Shown here: positions 29,554 through 39,000 of the stretch, piece by piece | Numbering within the stretch: position 1 is the first letter of the stretch | Layout of the letters: the number at the start of each line of letters is the position of its first letter | Origin: Streptomyces sp. NBC_00237 | GTDB taxonomy: Bacteria > Actinomycetota > Actinomycetes > Streptomycetales > Streptomycetaceae | NCBI RefSeq assembly: GCF_026342435.1 | Contig: NZ_JAPEMT010000002.1 | Span: 868,001-932,000, forward strand | Reading direction: 5' to 3' | DNA: 64,000 nucleotides | Position numbers and translations under genes: made by a program | Notes under the pieces: model-generated | Databases searched by the model: none | Told to the model about the DNA's origin: nothing | What the model saw: the letters and a program-made list of their open reading frames with translations, nothing else

Positions 29554-30618
29554 ATGAGAATGACCGACATATCGCTGAACTGGCTGCTTTCCGGCGTCGT
29601 GATGATCGCGGGAGTCCTGGCGGCCGTAGCGGTGATCGCGCGCGGCAAGCGTGCGGGCCAGAAGGCCGCCGCCACGGTCGAGGACTCGTGGGAGCGCAGC
29701 GAGGAGCGGCGCAGAAGGAAGGAAGCCTTCTACGGGAGCGCCTCCTACGTCCTGCTGTTCTGCTGTGCGGCGGTCGCCGCCGCGCTGTCCTTCCACGGTC
29801 TGGTCGGCTTCGGGCAGCAGAACCTGAACCTGTCAGGCGGCTGGGAGTACCTGGTGCCGTTCGGGCTCGACGGGGCGGCGATGTTCTGCTCGGTGCTCGC
29901 GGTGCGGGAGGCCAGCCACGGTGACGCGGCGCTCGGTTCACGGCTTCTGGTGTGGACGTTCGCCGGGGCTGCGGCCTGGTTCAACTGGGTGCACGCGCCG
30001 AGGGGGTTGGGGCACGCCGGTGCCCCGCACTTCTTCGCCGGGATGTCGCTCTCGGCGGCGGTGCTCTTCGACCGGGCGCTCAAGCAGACCCGTCGGGCGG
30101 CGCTCCGCGAGCAGGGCCTCGTCCCGCGCCCCCTCCCGCAGATCCGGATCGTCCGGTGGCTGCGGGCCCCCAGGGAGACCTTCGGGGCCTGGTCGCTGAT
30201 GCTCCTGGAGAACGTCCGGACGCTGGACGAGGCGGTCGACGAGGTCCGCGAGGACCAGCGGCAGAAGGCGCAGAACCGTCTCCGCAGGCGGGAGCACGAG
30301 AAGCTGGAGCGGGCCCAGTTGAAGGCCATCAACCGCCAGCACCGCGCCTGGGGGCGCAGCCGGGGCCGCCAGGTCGACGTACAGCTGACGTCAGCGGGAT
30401 CGGGCTCCGCGCCGCACGCCGTCGCGGAGCCCGCCATAGCAGAAGCGGGACAGCTGCCGCTTCGAAACCGGCCCTCCCTCCAGGCCGTGAAAGGCGCTGG
30501 GACCAAGGGAGTTGAGAACCGGACGGTGGACCTGACCGCCGAGGACGACACTCAGGCACTGCCCCGGCTGGACTCGCTGGAGCAGAAGCTCAAGGACCTT
30601 GAGCAGCAGTTCGGGTGA
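29554..30618 (+). CDS. DUF2637 (SpdB-like) membrane protein, 354 aa
   Basis: This is a DUF2637 protein, a family seen in Streptomyces chromosomes and conjugative elements (SpdB-like), of unknown mechanism. There is an N-terminal membrane segment (about 8-28), a basic linker, and then three to four transmembrane helices (about 60-180) with the family landmarks FHGLVGFGQQNL, WEYLVPFGLDGAAMFCSVLAV and AAAWFNWVHAPRG. After residue 220 the protein is cytosolic, charged and partly coiled-coil (KAQNRLRRREHEKLERAQLKA), with a C-terminal coiled segment. ATG 29554 follows AAAGGGA. There are no other plasmid or ICE genes nearby, so it looks chromosomal. Confidence 0.85.
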   Translation: MRMTDISLNWLLSGVVMIAGVLAAVAVIARGKRAGQKAAATVEDSWERSEERRRRKEAFYGSASYVLLFCCAAVAAALSFHGLVGFGQQNLNLSGGWEYLVPFGLDGAAMFCSVLAVREASHGDAALGSRLLVWTFAGAAAWFNWVHAPRGLGHAGAPHFFAGMSLSAAVLFDRALKQTRRAALREQGLVPRPLPQIRIVRWLRAPRETFGAWSLMLLENVRTLDEAVDEVREDQRQKAQNRLRRREHEKLERAQLKAINRQHRAWGRSRGRQVDVQLTSAGSGSAPHAVAEPAIAEAGQLPLRNRPSLQAVKGAGTKGVENRTVDLTAEDDTQALPRLDSLEQKLKDLEQQFG

Positions 30619-30652
30619 TGGCACGTCACATCGCCCTGGGGGTGCGGGGGTT

Positions 30653-30674
30653 CGGCCGGTTCACTGACCGGCCG
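30653..30674. terminator. Stem-loop between convergent genes
   Basis: CGGCCGGT-TCACTG-ACCGGCCG is a perfect 8-bp stem with a 6-nt loop, lying between the convergent ends of the DUF2637 gene (stop 30618) and the ATPase gene (stop 30706). It could serve both strands as a terminator. Confidence 0.6.
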
Positions 30675-30705
30675 GGCCCCCGTACGCGTACGGGACGACG
30701 TGGGC

Positions 30706-31200
30706 TCAGGTGCCCGCCCGGCCGCCGTCCAGTTCGAACCACACCACCTTGCCGGGGCCGTGCCCCTGCATGCGCACGCCCCAGGCGTCGGCGAGGGCCT
30801 GGACCAGGAGCAGTCCGCGCCCGTGCGTGTTCTCGTCGCAGCTCGCCAGGCGTGGTTCGGGCATGCGGGACAGCTGGTCCCGCACTTCGACGCGGAGCGT
30901 GGAGGCGGCCAGGGTGGCCGTCAGTTCCGCGTCGCTCTCGGTGTGTATCAGCGCGTTGGTCACCAGTTCGCTGGTGAGCAGTTCCGCGACGTCGGTGCAG
31001 TCCGGCTGCCCCCAGTGCCGCAGTAGTTCGCGCAGTGCCCGGCGCGCCTCGGCCACGGCGGTCAGATCCGCCCGGCCCAGTCGGCACCGCATCTGGGGCG
31101 ACGCCCGTCCGCCCTCGTTCGTCCCGTCCGCCCGTGCGTCCCCCGGCGCGGTACGGCCCTTCGCCACCGGTCCGGACCGGCCCGGCTGTTGCCTCGTCAT
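30706..31200 (-). CDS. ATP-binding protein, anti-sigma/RsbW-like HATPase, 164 aa
   Basis: This is a small GHKL ATPase of the RsbW/SpoIIAB-like type that is very abundant in Streptomyces; such proteins act as serine kinases or anti-sigma factors. The N-box is ELLTSELVTNALIHT, the G1-like region is VEVRDQLSRMPEPR and the G2 loop is HGRGLLLVQALADAWGV. The first 40 residues are disordered and basic. ATG 31200 follows GGTGGGGG. No sigma factor or antagonist lies beside it, so its partner is elsewhere. The 279-nt gap upstream shows nothing recognisable. Confidence 0.87.
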   Translation of the reverse strand: MTRQQPGRSGPVAKGRTAPGDARADGTNEGGRASPQMRCRLGRADLTAVAEARRALRELLRHWGQPDCTDVAELLTSELVTNALIHTESDAELTATLAASTLRVEVRDQLSRMPEPRLASCDENTHGRGLLLVQALADAWGVRMQGHGPGKVVWFELDGGRAGT

Positions 31201-31479
31201 AACCCCCACCCACACCCCGATCAAGCCCCTCCTGCTCGAACACCCTCACGCAATGGATGCCCGCGCTCACCGGCCGCACTCATGCGCGGCCCGGTCGGGA
31301 TGCGGTCGGAGCGCACCGATTCGCCCCAACGCGCTAGGGGCGACTGCCGTTCTGGACGTATGTCATGCGCGGAGAACGACGTGGGAAGGGGCCACAGCGC
31401 ACCGGTGCGCGGAAAGCCGCCGGTGTTCCCTCGTACGCCGTACGGCCTCGGAAGCCCGCGCTCCCTTGCCCCGAGGCGG

Positions 31480-33222
31480 TCAGGGGCGCGGGACGTTCCG
31501 CAGGTTGGAGCGCGCCATCTGGACCATCCTGCCCACTCCGCCGTCGAGTACCACCTTTCCGGCGGACAGCGCGAAGCCCTTCACCTGGGCGGCCTTGATG
31601 TGCGGCGGGATGGACAGGGCGTTCGGGTCGGTGACGACCTCGACGAGGGCCGGGCCCTTGTGCCGGAACGCGTCCTTGAGCGCGCCCGCCAGTTCCTTGG
31701 GCTTCTCGACCCGTACGCCGAAGGCACCGCAGGCACGGGCGACCGCCGAGAAGTCGGGGTTGCGGTTCTCGGTGCCGTACGAGGGCATGCCGTCGACCAG
31801 CATCTCCAGTTCGACCATGCCGAGCGAGGAGTTGTTGAACAGGACGACCTTCACCGGCAGGTCGTGCTGGACCAGGGTGAGGAAGTCGCCCATCAGCATC
31901 GAGAAGCCGCCGTCGCCGGACATCGAGACGACCTGGCGGTCGCGGTCCACGAACTGCGCGCCGATGGCCTGCGGGAGGGCGTTGGCCATCGAGCCGTGCG
32001 AGAAGGAGCCGATGACGCGGCGGCGGCCGTTGGGGGTGAGGTAGCGGGCCGCCCAGACGTTGCACATGCCGGTGTCGACGGTGAACACGGCGTCGTCGTC
32101 GGCCATCTCGTCGAGGACCGAGGCCACGTACTCGGGGTGGATCGGGACGTGCTTGTCGACTTTGCGGGTGTACGCCTTGATCACGCCCTCCAGGGCGTCG
32201 GCGTGCTTCTTCAGCATCTTGTCGAGGAACCTGCGGCTCGACTTGGCCCGCACCCGGGGGGTCAGACAGCGCAGTGTCTCGCGGACGTCGCCGCACACCC
32301 CGAGGTCGAGCTTGCAGCGCCGCCCGAGGTGTTCGGGACGGACGTCGACCTGGGTGATCTTGACGTCCTTGGGGAGGAAGTCGTTGTACGGGAAGTCCGT
32401 GCCGAGCAGGATCAGCAGGTCGCACTCGTGCATCGCCTCGTAGGCGGCGCCGTAGCCGAGCAAACCGCTCATCCCGACGTCGTACGGATTGTCGTACTGG
32501 ATGAACTCCTTGCCGCGCAGTGCGTGCCCGACCGGGGCCTTGATCCGTTCGGCGAACTCCATCACCTCGGCGTGCGCGCCCGCCGTGCCGGAGCCGCAGA
32601 AGAGGGTGATCTTCTCGGCTCCGTCGATCAGGTCGGTCAGCTTCGCGAGGTCCGCCTCGCCGGGGCGCACCACCGGGCGGGAGGTGATCAGCGACTGTTC
32701 CAGGGACTCCTCTGCGACGGTCTCGCCCGCCACGTCGCCGGGCAGCGAGACGACGCCGACGCCGCCCCGGCCGACGGCGTGCTGGATCGCGGACTGGAGG
32801 ACCCGGGGCATCTGCTTCGGGGTGGAGATCAGCTCGTTGTAGTGGCTGCACTCGTCGAAGAGCTTGTCCGGGTGGGTGGCCTGGAAGTAGTTGAGGCCGA
32901 TCTCGGCGGAGGGGATGTGCGAGGCGAGCGCGAGGACCGGGGCCATCGAGCGGTGGGCGTCGAAGAGGCCGTTGATGAGGTGCAGGTTGCCGGGGCCGCA
33001 GGAGCCGGCGCAGGCGGCGAGCCTGCCGGTGATCTGGGCCTCGGCACCGGCCGCGAAGGCCGCGGTCTCCTCGTGCCGTACGTGCACCCACTCGATGGCG
33101 TCGTTACGGCGAATGGCGTCCACGATCGGGTTGAGGCTGTCGCCGACGACCCCGTACAGACGCTCCACTCCCGCCTGTACGAGGATGTCGACGAACTGCT
33201 CGGCCACCTTCTGCTTCGCCAT
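31480..33222 (-). CDS. poxB: Pyruvate dehydrogenase (quinone), PoxB-type TPP enzyme, 580 aa
   Basis: This is a thiamine diphosphate flavoenzyme that converts pyruvate to acetate and CO2, passing electrons to membrane quinone. The N-terminal TPP-PYR domain has the catalytic Glu in VRHEETAAFAA and the CAGSCGPGNLHLING motif. The middle domain binds FAD. The C-terminal TPP-PP domain has SMSGDGGFSMLMGD ending in LFNN, the Mg/TPP motif. The length of 580 is close to E. coli PoxB (572). ATG 33222 follows GAGGGTG. The gene is monocistronic by spacing (75 nt from the PP2C-like stop). Acetolactate synthase is less likely given the overall PoxB-like pattern. Confidence 0.9.
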   Translation of the reverse strand: MAKQKVAEQFVDILVQAGVERLYGVVGDSLNPIVDAIRRNDAIEWVHVRHEETAAFAAGAEAQITGRLAACAGSCGPGNLHLINGLFDAHRSMAPVLALASHIPSAEIGLNYFQATHPDKLFDECSHYNELISTPKQMPRVLQSAIQHAVGRGGVGVVSLPGDVAGETVAEESLEQSLITSRPVVRPGEADLAKLTDLIDGAEKITLFCGSGTAGAHAEVMEFAERIKAPVGHALRGKEFIQYDNPYDVGMSGLLGYGAAYEAMHECDLLILLGTDFPYNDFLPKDVKITQVDVRPEHLGRRCKLDLGVCGDVRETLRCLTPRVRAKSSRRFLDKMLKKHADALEGVIKAYTRKVDKHVPIHPEYVASVLDEMADDDAVFTVDTGMCNVWAARYLTPNGRRRVIGSFSHGSMANALPQAIGAQFVDRDRQVVSMSGDGGFSMLMGDFLTLVQHDLPVKVVLFNNSSLGMVELEMLVDGMPSYGTENRNPDFSAVARACGAFGVRVEKPKELAGALKDAFRHKGPALVEVVTDPNALSIPPHIKAAQVKGFALSAGKVVLDGGVGRMVQMARSNLRNVPRP

Positions 33223-33297
33223 GACGTGGGCACACCCTCTCGGTAGGACAAACGGACGATCGCCTCTCGTCTGTCCATCAACCCACGAAATATTCCG

Positions 33298-35838
33298 TTA
33301 TGCCTCCCAGACGGTGACGGCCGTGCGGTCGTCCGCGTACCCCTTCACGCGCAGTTGTACGTCCGCGAGGTAGGCGGCCAGCCCGGGCGGCTGCCCGCCC
33401 TCCCAGCGGTCCGCCAGCGCGCGGCCGAGGGCCGCCTCGCCGCGCAGGGGCTCGGCCAGGCCCGCGCTGCACAGCAGCAGCACGTCGGCGGTCCTGGCCA
33501 CGGACGCCCGGAACCGGAAGGGGGAGGTCGGCGGCACCGTGTCCACGTACGGCGAGGGCGGTGTGGTGATGCCGAGGTCCATGGTGAGCCGGTCGCCGTC
33601 GGGGCCCTCCTCGTCCGCGCTCCCGTCCTCGCCCGTCGGTACGGAGCCGAAGCCGACGACCGCTTCGCCGCTGAGCGCGCCGGGGGCGGGCTCGGCGGGC
33701 TCGATGTCCTGCCACACCCCGTCGCGCAGCCGGAACAGGCCGCCGTCGCCGACGCCGAAGTAGATGCGGGTGCGGCAGTCGGGGTCGGCGGAGAGCAGCA
33801 GGCAGCGCAGGTCGGCGGTGTACTCCCCCGGTTCGAGACCGAGTTCGGCGGCGCGGGCGCGGAGCTTGCCGTAGCTGCGGTCGGTGAGCCGGTGCAGCCC
33901 GGACTTGAGGTCTCCGCGCCGGGCGGCCCTTATGTCCTCGGCCAGCCGGGCATGGCTGCGGCCGACGGCTCCGGCGATCCAGTGGCAGGCGTCGGAGGCC
34001 GCGAGGTGCGCCCCTTCCGCCGCACGCGCCCCACTGGCCACGGCGACCAGGACGAGTCCGCCCGGGCCGCTGCCGAAGCGGGCGGTGAGGAGGGCATCGC
34101 GCCGGGGTTCGCCCCGGAACCGGGCCGAGTCCCCGCGCACGGAGGCCGCCCGCAGGGTGTACGAGCCGTACTGGGCCCCGTCGAGCACGGTGTCCGCGAC
34201 GAGGCCGGTCAGGTCCCGGGGGTCGGCGGCGGCGAGGGCGGTGGGCTCGGGCTCGTAGGTGGGCGGACCGTCGCCCAGGTGGGTGACGGAGGGGCGGGGG
34301 CCGTGGGGCGGGAGGGCGGGAACGGGGGGTGCGTGCCACTCGGCGGTGGGATCGGGGACCGGGTCGGGAGCCGGGTCGGGGGCCGCCGGGGCTTCCGGGG
34401 CGGGGGCCGCCGGGGCTTCCGGGGCGGGGGTGTCGGGGCGGGTGTCCGTGCGGTACCCGGCGGGCAGGTCGGGGCGGGTGTCCGGGTGCGGCTCGGTGTC
34501 CCGGGAAGGGTCAGGAGCCCGCCGCGGGCCCGGGCCCTCCTTCGCGTGCCGCCCGGCGGCGGGCGGCGGGCCGAAGACACCCGGGTCGGCGGGAGCACGG
34601 CCGGGCGGCGGAGGTGCGGCGGGGCCGGGGCCCAGGGGATCCTGGGGCGGCTCCTGCCAGGGCGGGAACGAGGTCGGCAGGGGCGGTACGTCCCGCAGGT
34701 GCCCCTCCTCACGCGTCTCGGTCCGCCGGGCGGCGGGCCCCCGGGCGTCGCCGGAACCGGCGGCCGTGGCGGGGCCGTCCCGGGGATCGGGGGCGGGAGT
34801 GTCCGCAGGAGGGCCGTGGGGGTCGTCGGGGCCGGGGACGTCCGACGGTGGGCCGTAGGCGCGGTCGAGGTCGGCCTCGGGTCCCGGGCCTTCGGGCAGC
34901 GGCCCGGGGACCTGGTCCGGGGCGGGTTCCGGCGGGGGCGGGCCGTAGGCGTCCTGCGAGGGCTCGTCCCAGAGGCGGCGGGTCCTGCGGAGGTCGTGCC
35001 GGGGGCCGGGGGCTCCGGGCGGTCCCGGCAGCGGGGGCGGCGGGCCCCAGGTGGACGTCTCGGTGCCGGACTCGGGGAAGGGCGCCGGTGGTTGGGGGGT
35101 GCGGCGCGGCTGGAACGGGTGCCGGTACTGGCCGGCGCCGCGCCGGGCGGACGGGCCCCCGGCGTCGTCCGAGGGGGCGTCGTGAGCCGAAGTCCCGGCG
35201 GGCGGTTCGTGGGTGGTGTCCGGCGCGGGGCTCCGGTCGGCGGGGGCCCCGGCGGACGGCGGATCGGCCGAGTGCGCGGGTGGTGCGTCGGTGGGCTCCC
35301 GGGACGAACCGGGGACCGGGCCGCCCGAGCGGCGTGCGCCGGGTTTCAGCCCGTCGGCCCACGAGCCGGACGCCGGGGCGCCGGGGCGGGCCTCGCGCTC
35401 CGCGTCCGGGGAGCGGCCTCCGGACTCCCGACCCGTGTCCGGGGAGCGGACGCCGGACTCCCGGCCCGTCTCCGGGGAGCGGACGCCGGGTTCCCGGTCT
35501 GTGTCCGCTTCGGCCTCTCCCTCACCACGCCTGCCCCTGCGCGGAGTTGGCAGCCAGGCGTCCCAGCCCCGTTTCGGCGCGGACTCCGGGGGCTCCGGGG
35601 GTTCCCAAGGGGCCCTGGCGCGTGGCTCCTTGGGCGGGTTCGGCGGCGGATCGGGTTCCGGGGCCGACGCCAGGCCCTCCCCGGCGGGCCGAGGCGTCGG
35701 GGCCCCCGGCGTCGAGTCGAAGTGGTCGTCCACGGTGTGGCCCGTGTGTGCCGGGCCCGCGTCCGGAGCTGCCTCGTCGTACAGCCGGTCCCACCAGTCG
35801 TCCTCGGCGTTCGTGCGCCGGTCCCCCTGCTGACTCAT
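33298..35838 (-). CDS. Degenerate PP2C-domain protein with long disordered N-terminus, 846 aa
   Basis: Residues 1 to about 560 are a Pro/Asp/Gly/Arg-rich low-complexity region with internal repeats such as GRESGVRSPDT. Residues about 575-846 form a PP2C-like domain (RGDSARFRGEPRRDA, GVGDGGLFRLRDG and the ending DDRTAVTVWEA). Two positions that normally hold metal-binding Asp are changed: the DGMGG loop reads VAVASGARAAEG, and the SDGL motif reads LLCSAGLAEP. It may therefore be a pseudophosphatase or a binding protein. ATG 35838 is preceded by TAGGGG. It lies 75 nt after the poxB start region, on the same strand, and downstream of a strong terminator. Confidence 0.85.
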   Translation of the reverse strand: MSQQGDRRTNAEDDWWDRLYDEAAPDAGPAHTGHTVDDHFDSTPGAPTPRPAGEGLASAPEPDPPPNPPKEPRARAPWEPPEPPESAPKRGWDAWLPTPRRGRRGEGEAEADTDREPGVRSPETGRESGVRSPDTGRESGGRSPDAEREARPGAPASGSWADGLKPGARRSGGPVPGSSREPTDAPPAHSADPPSAGAPADRSPAPDTTHEPPAGTSAHDAPSDDAGGPSARRGAGQYRHPFQPRRTPQPPAPFPESGTETSTWGPPPPLPGPPGAPGPRHDLRRTRRLWDEPSQDAYGPPPPEPAPDQVPGPLPEGPGPEADLDRAYGPPSDVPGPDDPHGPPADTPAPDPRDGPATAAGSGDARGPAARRTETREEGHLRDVPPLPTSFPPWQEPPQDPLGPGPAAPPPPGRAPADPGVFGPPPAAGRHAKEGPGPRRAPDPSRDTEPHPDTRPDLPAGYRTDTRPDTPAPEAPAAPAPEAPAAPDPAPDPVPDPTAEWHAPPVPALPPHGPRPSVTHLGDGPPTYEPEPTALAAADPRDLTGLVADTVLDGAQYGSYTLRAASVRGDSARFRGEPRRDALLTARFGSGPGGLVLVAVASGARAAEGAHLAASDACHWIAGAVGRSHARLAEDIRAARRGDLKSGLHRLTDRSYGKLRARAAELGLEPGEYTADLRCLLLSADPDCRTRIYFGVGDGGLFRLRDGVWQDIEPAEPAPGALSGEAVVGFGSVPTGEDGSADEEGPDGDRLTMDLGITTPPSPYVDTVPPTSPFRFRASVARTADVLLLCSAGLAEPLRGEAALGRALADRWEGGQPPGLAAYLADVQLRVKGYADDRTAVTVWEA

Positions 35839-35884
35839 GCCCCTATTGTCCACCGCTGAGGCGATTCGGAAACGGGGCAGGACG

Positions 35885-35938
35885 AAAAAAGGGCCCGCCG
35901 GGCGCCCCACCCCCCACGGGAAGGTCGCCCGGCGGGCC
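35885..35938 (-). terminator. Strong intrinsic terminator of the subtilase gene
   Basis: GGCCCGCCGGGCG (35892-35904) pairs perfectly with 35926-35938 (13 bp, 21-nt loop). On the minus strand it is followed directly by a run of six T (35885-35890). It lies about 80 nt past the stop of the S8 peptidase gene and insulates it from the PP2C-like gene. It is the clearest rho-independent terminator in the window. Confidence 0.85.
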
Positions 35939-36019
35939 ATGCGTGGCCCGGACGTGCGGTGCCTGCGCCCGGAGGTACGGCCGAGACGTCCTGCTCGGCC
36001 GCACCTCCGGGACGTACGT

Positions 36020-39000
36020 CTAGCGGACGTCGTAGGCGCGGGTCACGAGCTGGGTGACGGAGTTGCCGCGTGCGTCCGTCAGTTCGGTCTTGAGGGTGAC
36101 CTGCTTGCCGGTGGCTCCGGCGTGGTCGACCAGGGCCGTCCAACTCCCGCCGGAGCGGGTCGTCTTGGCCCGGTTCCAGGTCTTGCCCTCGTCGTACGAG
36201 TAGGAGAGTGCGGCGGCGGTGAGGGAGCCGGGGGTGTAGCCCGCGTGGCCGGAGGCGGTCAGCGTGATCTTCTGGCCGTTCGCGGCGGGGAGCGTCTTCA
36301 GGCCGTCCTCGGGGATCTCGTATCCGGGGAAGATGATCGGGAGCGGGGTGGAGTACGCGCTCTCGTCGAGCTGGGAGGTGAACTTCCAGGTGGTCTCGAT
36401 CGAGGTCGACCGCTTCCACAGCTCGGCGGGCGAGCCGAACTTCATTCCCTGCTGGGTGAGTTCGTACGTGCCCTTGTCCGCCGGGACGTCGAAGACGCCG
36501 CTCGGCCAGCCGGTTTCGCCGACGACCTTGCCGTCGCGCTTGAGCCGGAGGTTGCCGATGTCGCCGAACCCGCCCTGGATCGCCCAGTGTTCGCGGTCGC
36601 CCCACATCGCGTCGGCGAAGCCGATGAGGTTGCCCTGCCGTTCGGCGACCAGCACCGGCTTGTCCTGGTCGTCGCGCGGAGCGGTCGGGGCGACGACGGA
36701 GCCGTACCAGGACTCGGTGCGCTGCTGGCCGGAGCGCGGCACCCGGTGCGGGGAGACCATCAGTTCGCCGAACGGGAAGCTGCTGCTGACCGTGCGCCCC
36801 CAGCCGGAGCCGTCGGCGCTGTAGAAGTCGGTGCGGGTGCCGGGGGCGGGCACCGGATCGGCGAGCGAGGAGGTGAAGACGCGGGTGCCGTTGGGGCGGA
36901 CCGCGTCGACGGAGTCGATGTAGTCGCCCGCGACGCCCATGGCGCCGTGCGTGGTCCGCACCGAGGCGAGCCTGCGGTCCGAACTGCGGTAGGTGCGCGC
37001 CGCGTTGAGCGGGCCCTGCTCGTGGTGGGCGAGGTTGTAGACGTACGGGCTGCGGGCGGTGCCCTGCCAGTCGAGGGCGACCGCGCCCGCGCCGAGCCGG
37101 GCCTTGAGGTCTTTGCCCTCGGCGGCGGGAACCGCGAGGACGGGGACGGCCGAGCCGCCGCCGAGGTTGACGCCCGGGTACCAGGTGCCCGCGGAGGGCC
37201 GGTGCGCGAGGACGGCGACCGCTCCCTCGGCCCGGGCGTTCGATGCGATGCCGCTCAGGTTGGCTTCGTCGTCGGCGACCTCGACGAGGGCGATGCGGCC
37301 CTTGACGTCGGCCGCCTTCAGCTCTTCGGGAGTGCCCTTGCCCGCGTCGGCGAGTCCGGCACTGCCCCTGCCGTCGAGGTTGACGGAGCCGACGCCGCCG
37401 GTGACGGCGTGCAGGGCGGGGCCGCCCTTGACCTTGAGGCTGCTCAGCAGGGGGGCGTACAGGCGCCAGTAGCTGCCGAACTCGAAGTCGCCCTGGGTGG
37501 CGCGGCCCTTGATGTCGGCGTAGAAGGCGGGAACGTTGCGGCCCGCGCTGAGGGTGCCCGCGTGCCGCCAGGTGTTCTTCCAGGAGCGGTCGAAGGACAG
37601 GGTGGTGCTGCGGCGCTCGCCGGGGCGGTCCGTCCTGACGTCCAGACGGTGCGCCGTGCGGGCGTCGAGGACGACGGTGGTGTCCTTCTTGATCTCCAGC
37701 TGCGGGTGGGCGAGGTAGCTCAGCGAGCCGATGCCCCGGCCCGTGGCGTCGGACACGTCGGGGGTGGTGACGTAGGAGGAGAGGAAGTAGGCGCCGGGGC
37801 GGACCTCGTACCGCTGCTCCGCCGCACCGTCGTTGTAGCGGGACTCGCCCTTCTCGTCGTCGGTGCCGACGACGTCGAGGGTGCTGGGCCCGTCGGCGGG
37901 CTTGCCGCTGCGGTCGACGACCTTGACGCGCAGGGTGACCGTCTCCGGCTGCACGTACAGGGAGAAGGGGGTGGAGACGCGGACGCCGCCGCGTGCGGTG
38001 GCCAGGATGCGGCCGGTCACGTCGCCGTACTGGGCGCGGTCCAGGCGGGCTGCCGGGTCGAGGGTCAGCGGCACCGTGACGCTGGCTCCGGCGGGGACGG
38101 TGATCCGGTCCTTCCCGAGGCGGGCGATGCGGGAGCGGATCTTCGAGCCGTCGTTGCCGGTGGGCTGCTGGACGGTGAGGTCCAGGGTGACCGGCTTGTC
38201 GGTGACGTTGGTGTACGGCACGTCGACGGTGGTGCGGTCGCTGCTGTGCTGCGGCCAGTCGAAGGTGCCGCCCTGGAGGGCGGGCGTTCCGGTAACGCCC
38301 GGGTCGAGTGCGGCCTTGATGTCGAGGCGGCCGCCGCCGGTCTCGCGCACGTCGCCGGGGACGACCTTCGCGGAGGAGACGAGGGCCGCCTTGAGCTGCT
38401 GGGCACTCCAGTCGGGGTGGGCCTGGCGGAGGAGGGCCGCCGCGCCCGCGACGTGCGGCGCGGCCATCGACGTACCGGACATGGACTGGTACGCGTACAC
38501 GCCCCGGCCGCCCGCCGCGGCGGCGGAGATGGCGACGCCGGGGGCGGCGATCTCCGGCTTCAGGGTGTGGCCGACGGTGGAGGGGCCTCGGCTGGAGAAC
38601 GGGGCGGTGGAGTCGTCGCGGTCGACGGCGCCGACGGTGAGGACGCCGGGGGCGCAGCCGGGGGACGAGACGGAGTTGAGGCGGGGGCCGAGGTTGCCCG
38701 CGGCAACCACGAAGAGGGTGTGCTTGCTCTTCGCGAGTTCTTCGGCGGCGGTGCTGAGCGGGTCGGTGCAGTCGGTGGGCACCGGGCTGCCGAGGCTCAT
38801 GGAGACGACGTCGGCCTTCTGGTCGACGGCCCACTGCATGCCCGCGATGATCCACGACTCGGCTCCGGAGCCGCCGTCGTTGAGGACCTTGCCGTTGAGG
38901 AGCTGGGTGCCGGGGGCGACGCCCTTCTTGGTGCCGCCGCTGGCCGCGCCGGAGCCGCCGACGGTGGAGCCGGTGTGGGTGCCGTGGCCCTGGACGTCGC

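Noticed and set aside
29554..30618. DUF2637 gene as sign of an integrated conjugative element
   Set aside because: No integrase, excisionase, replication gene, TraB-like translocase or attachment-site repeat is present nearby. The family also has chromosomal members.
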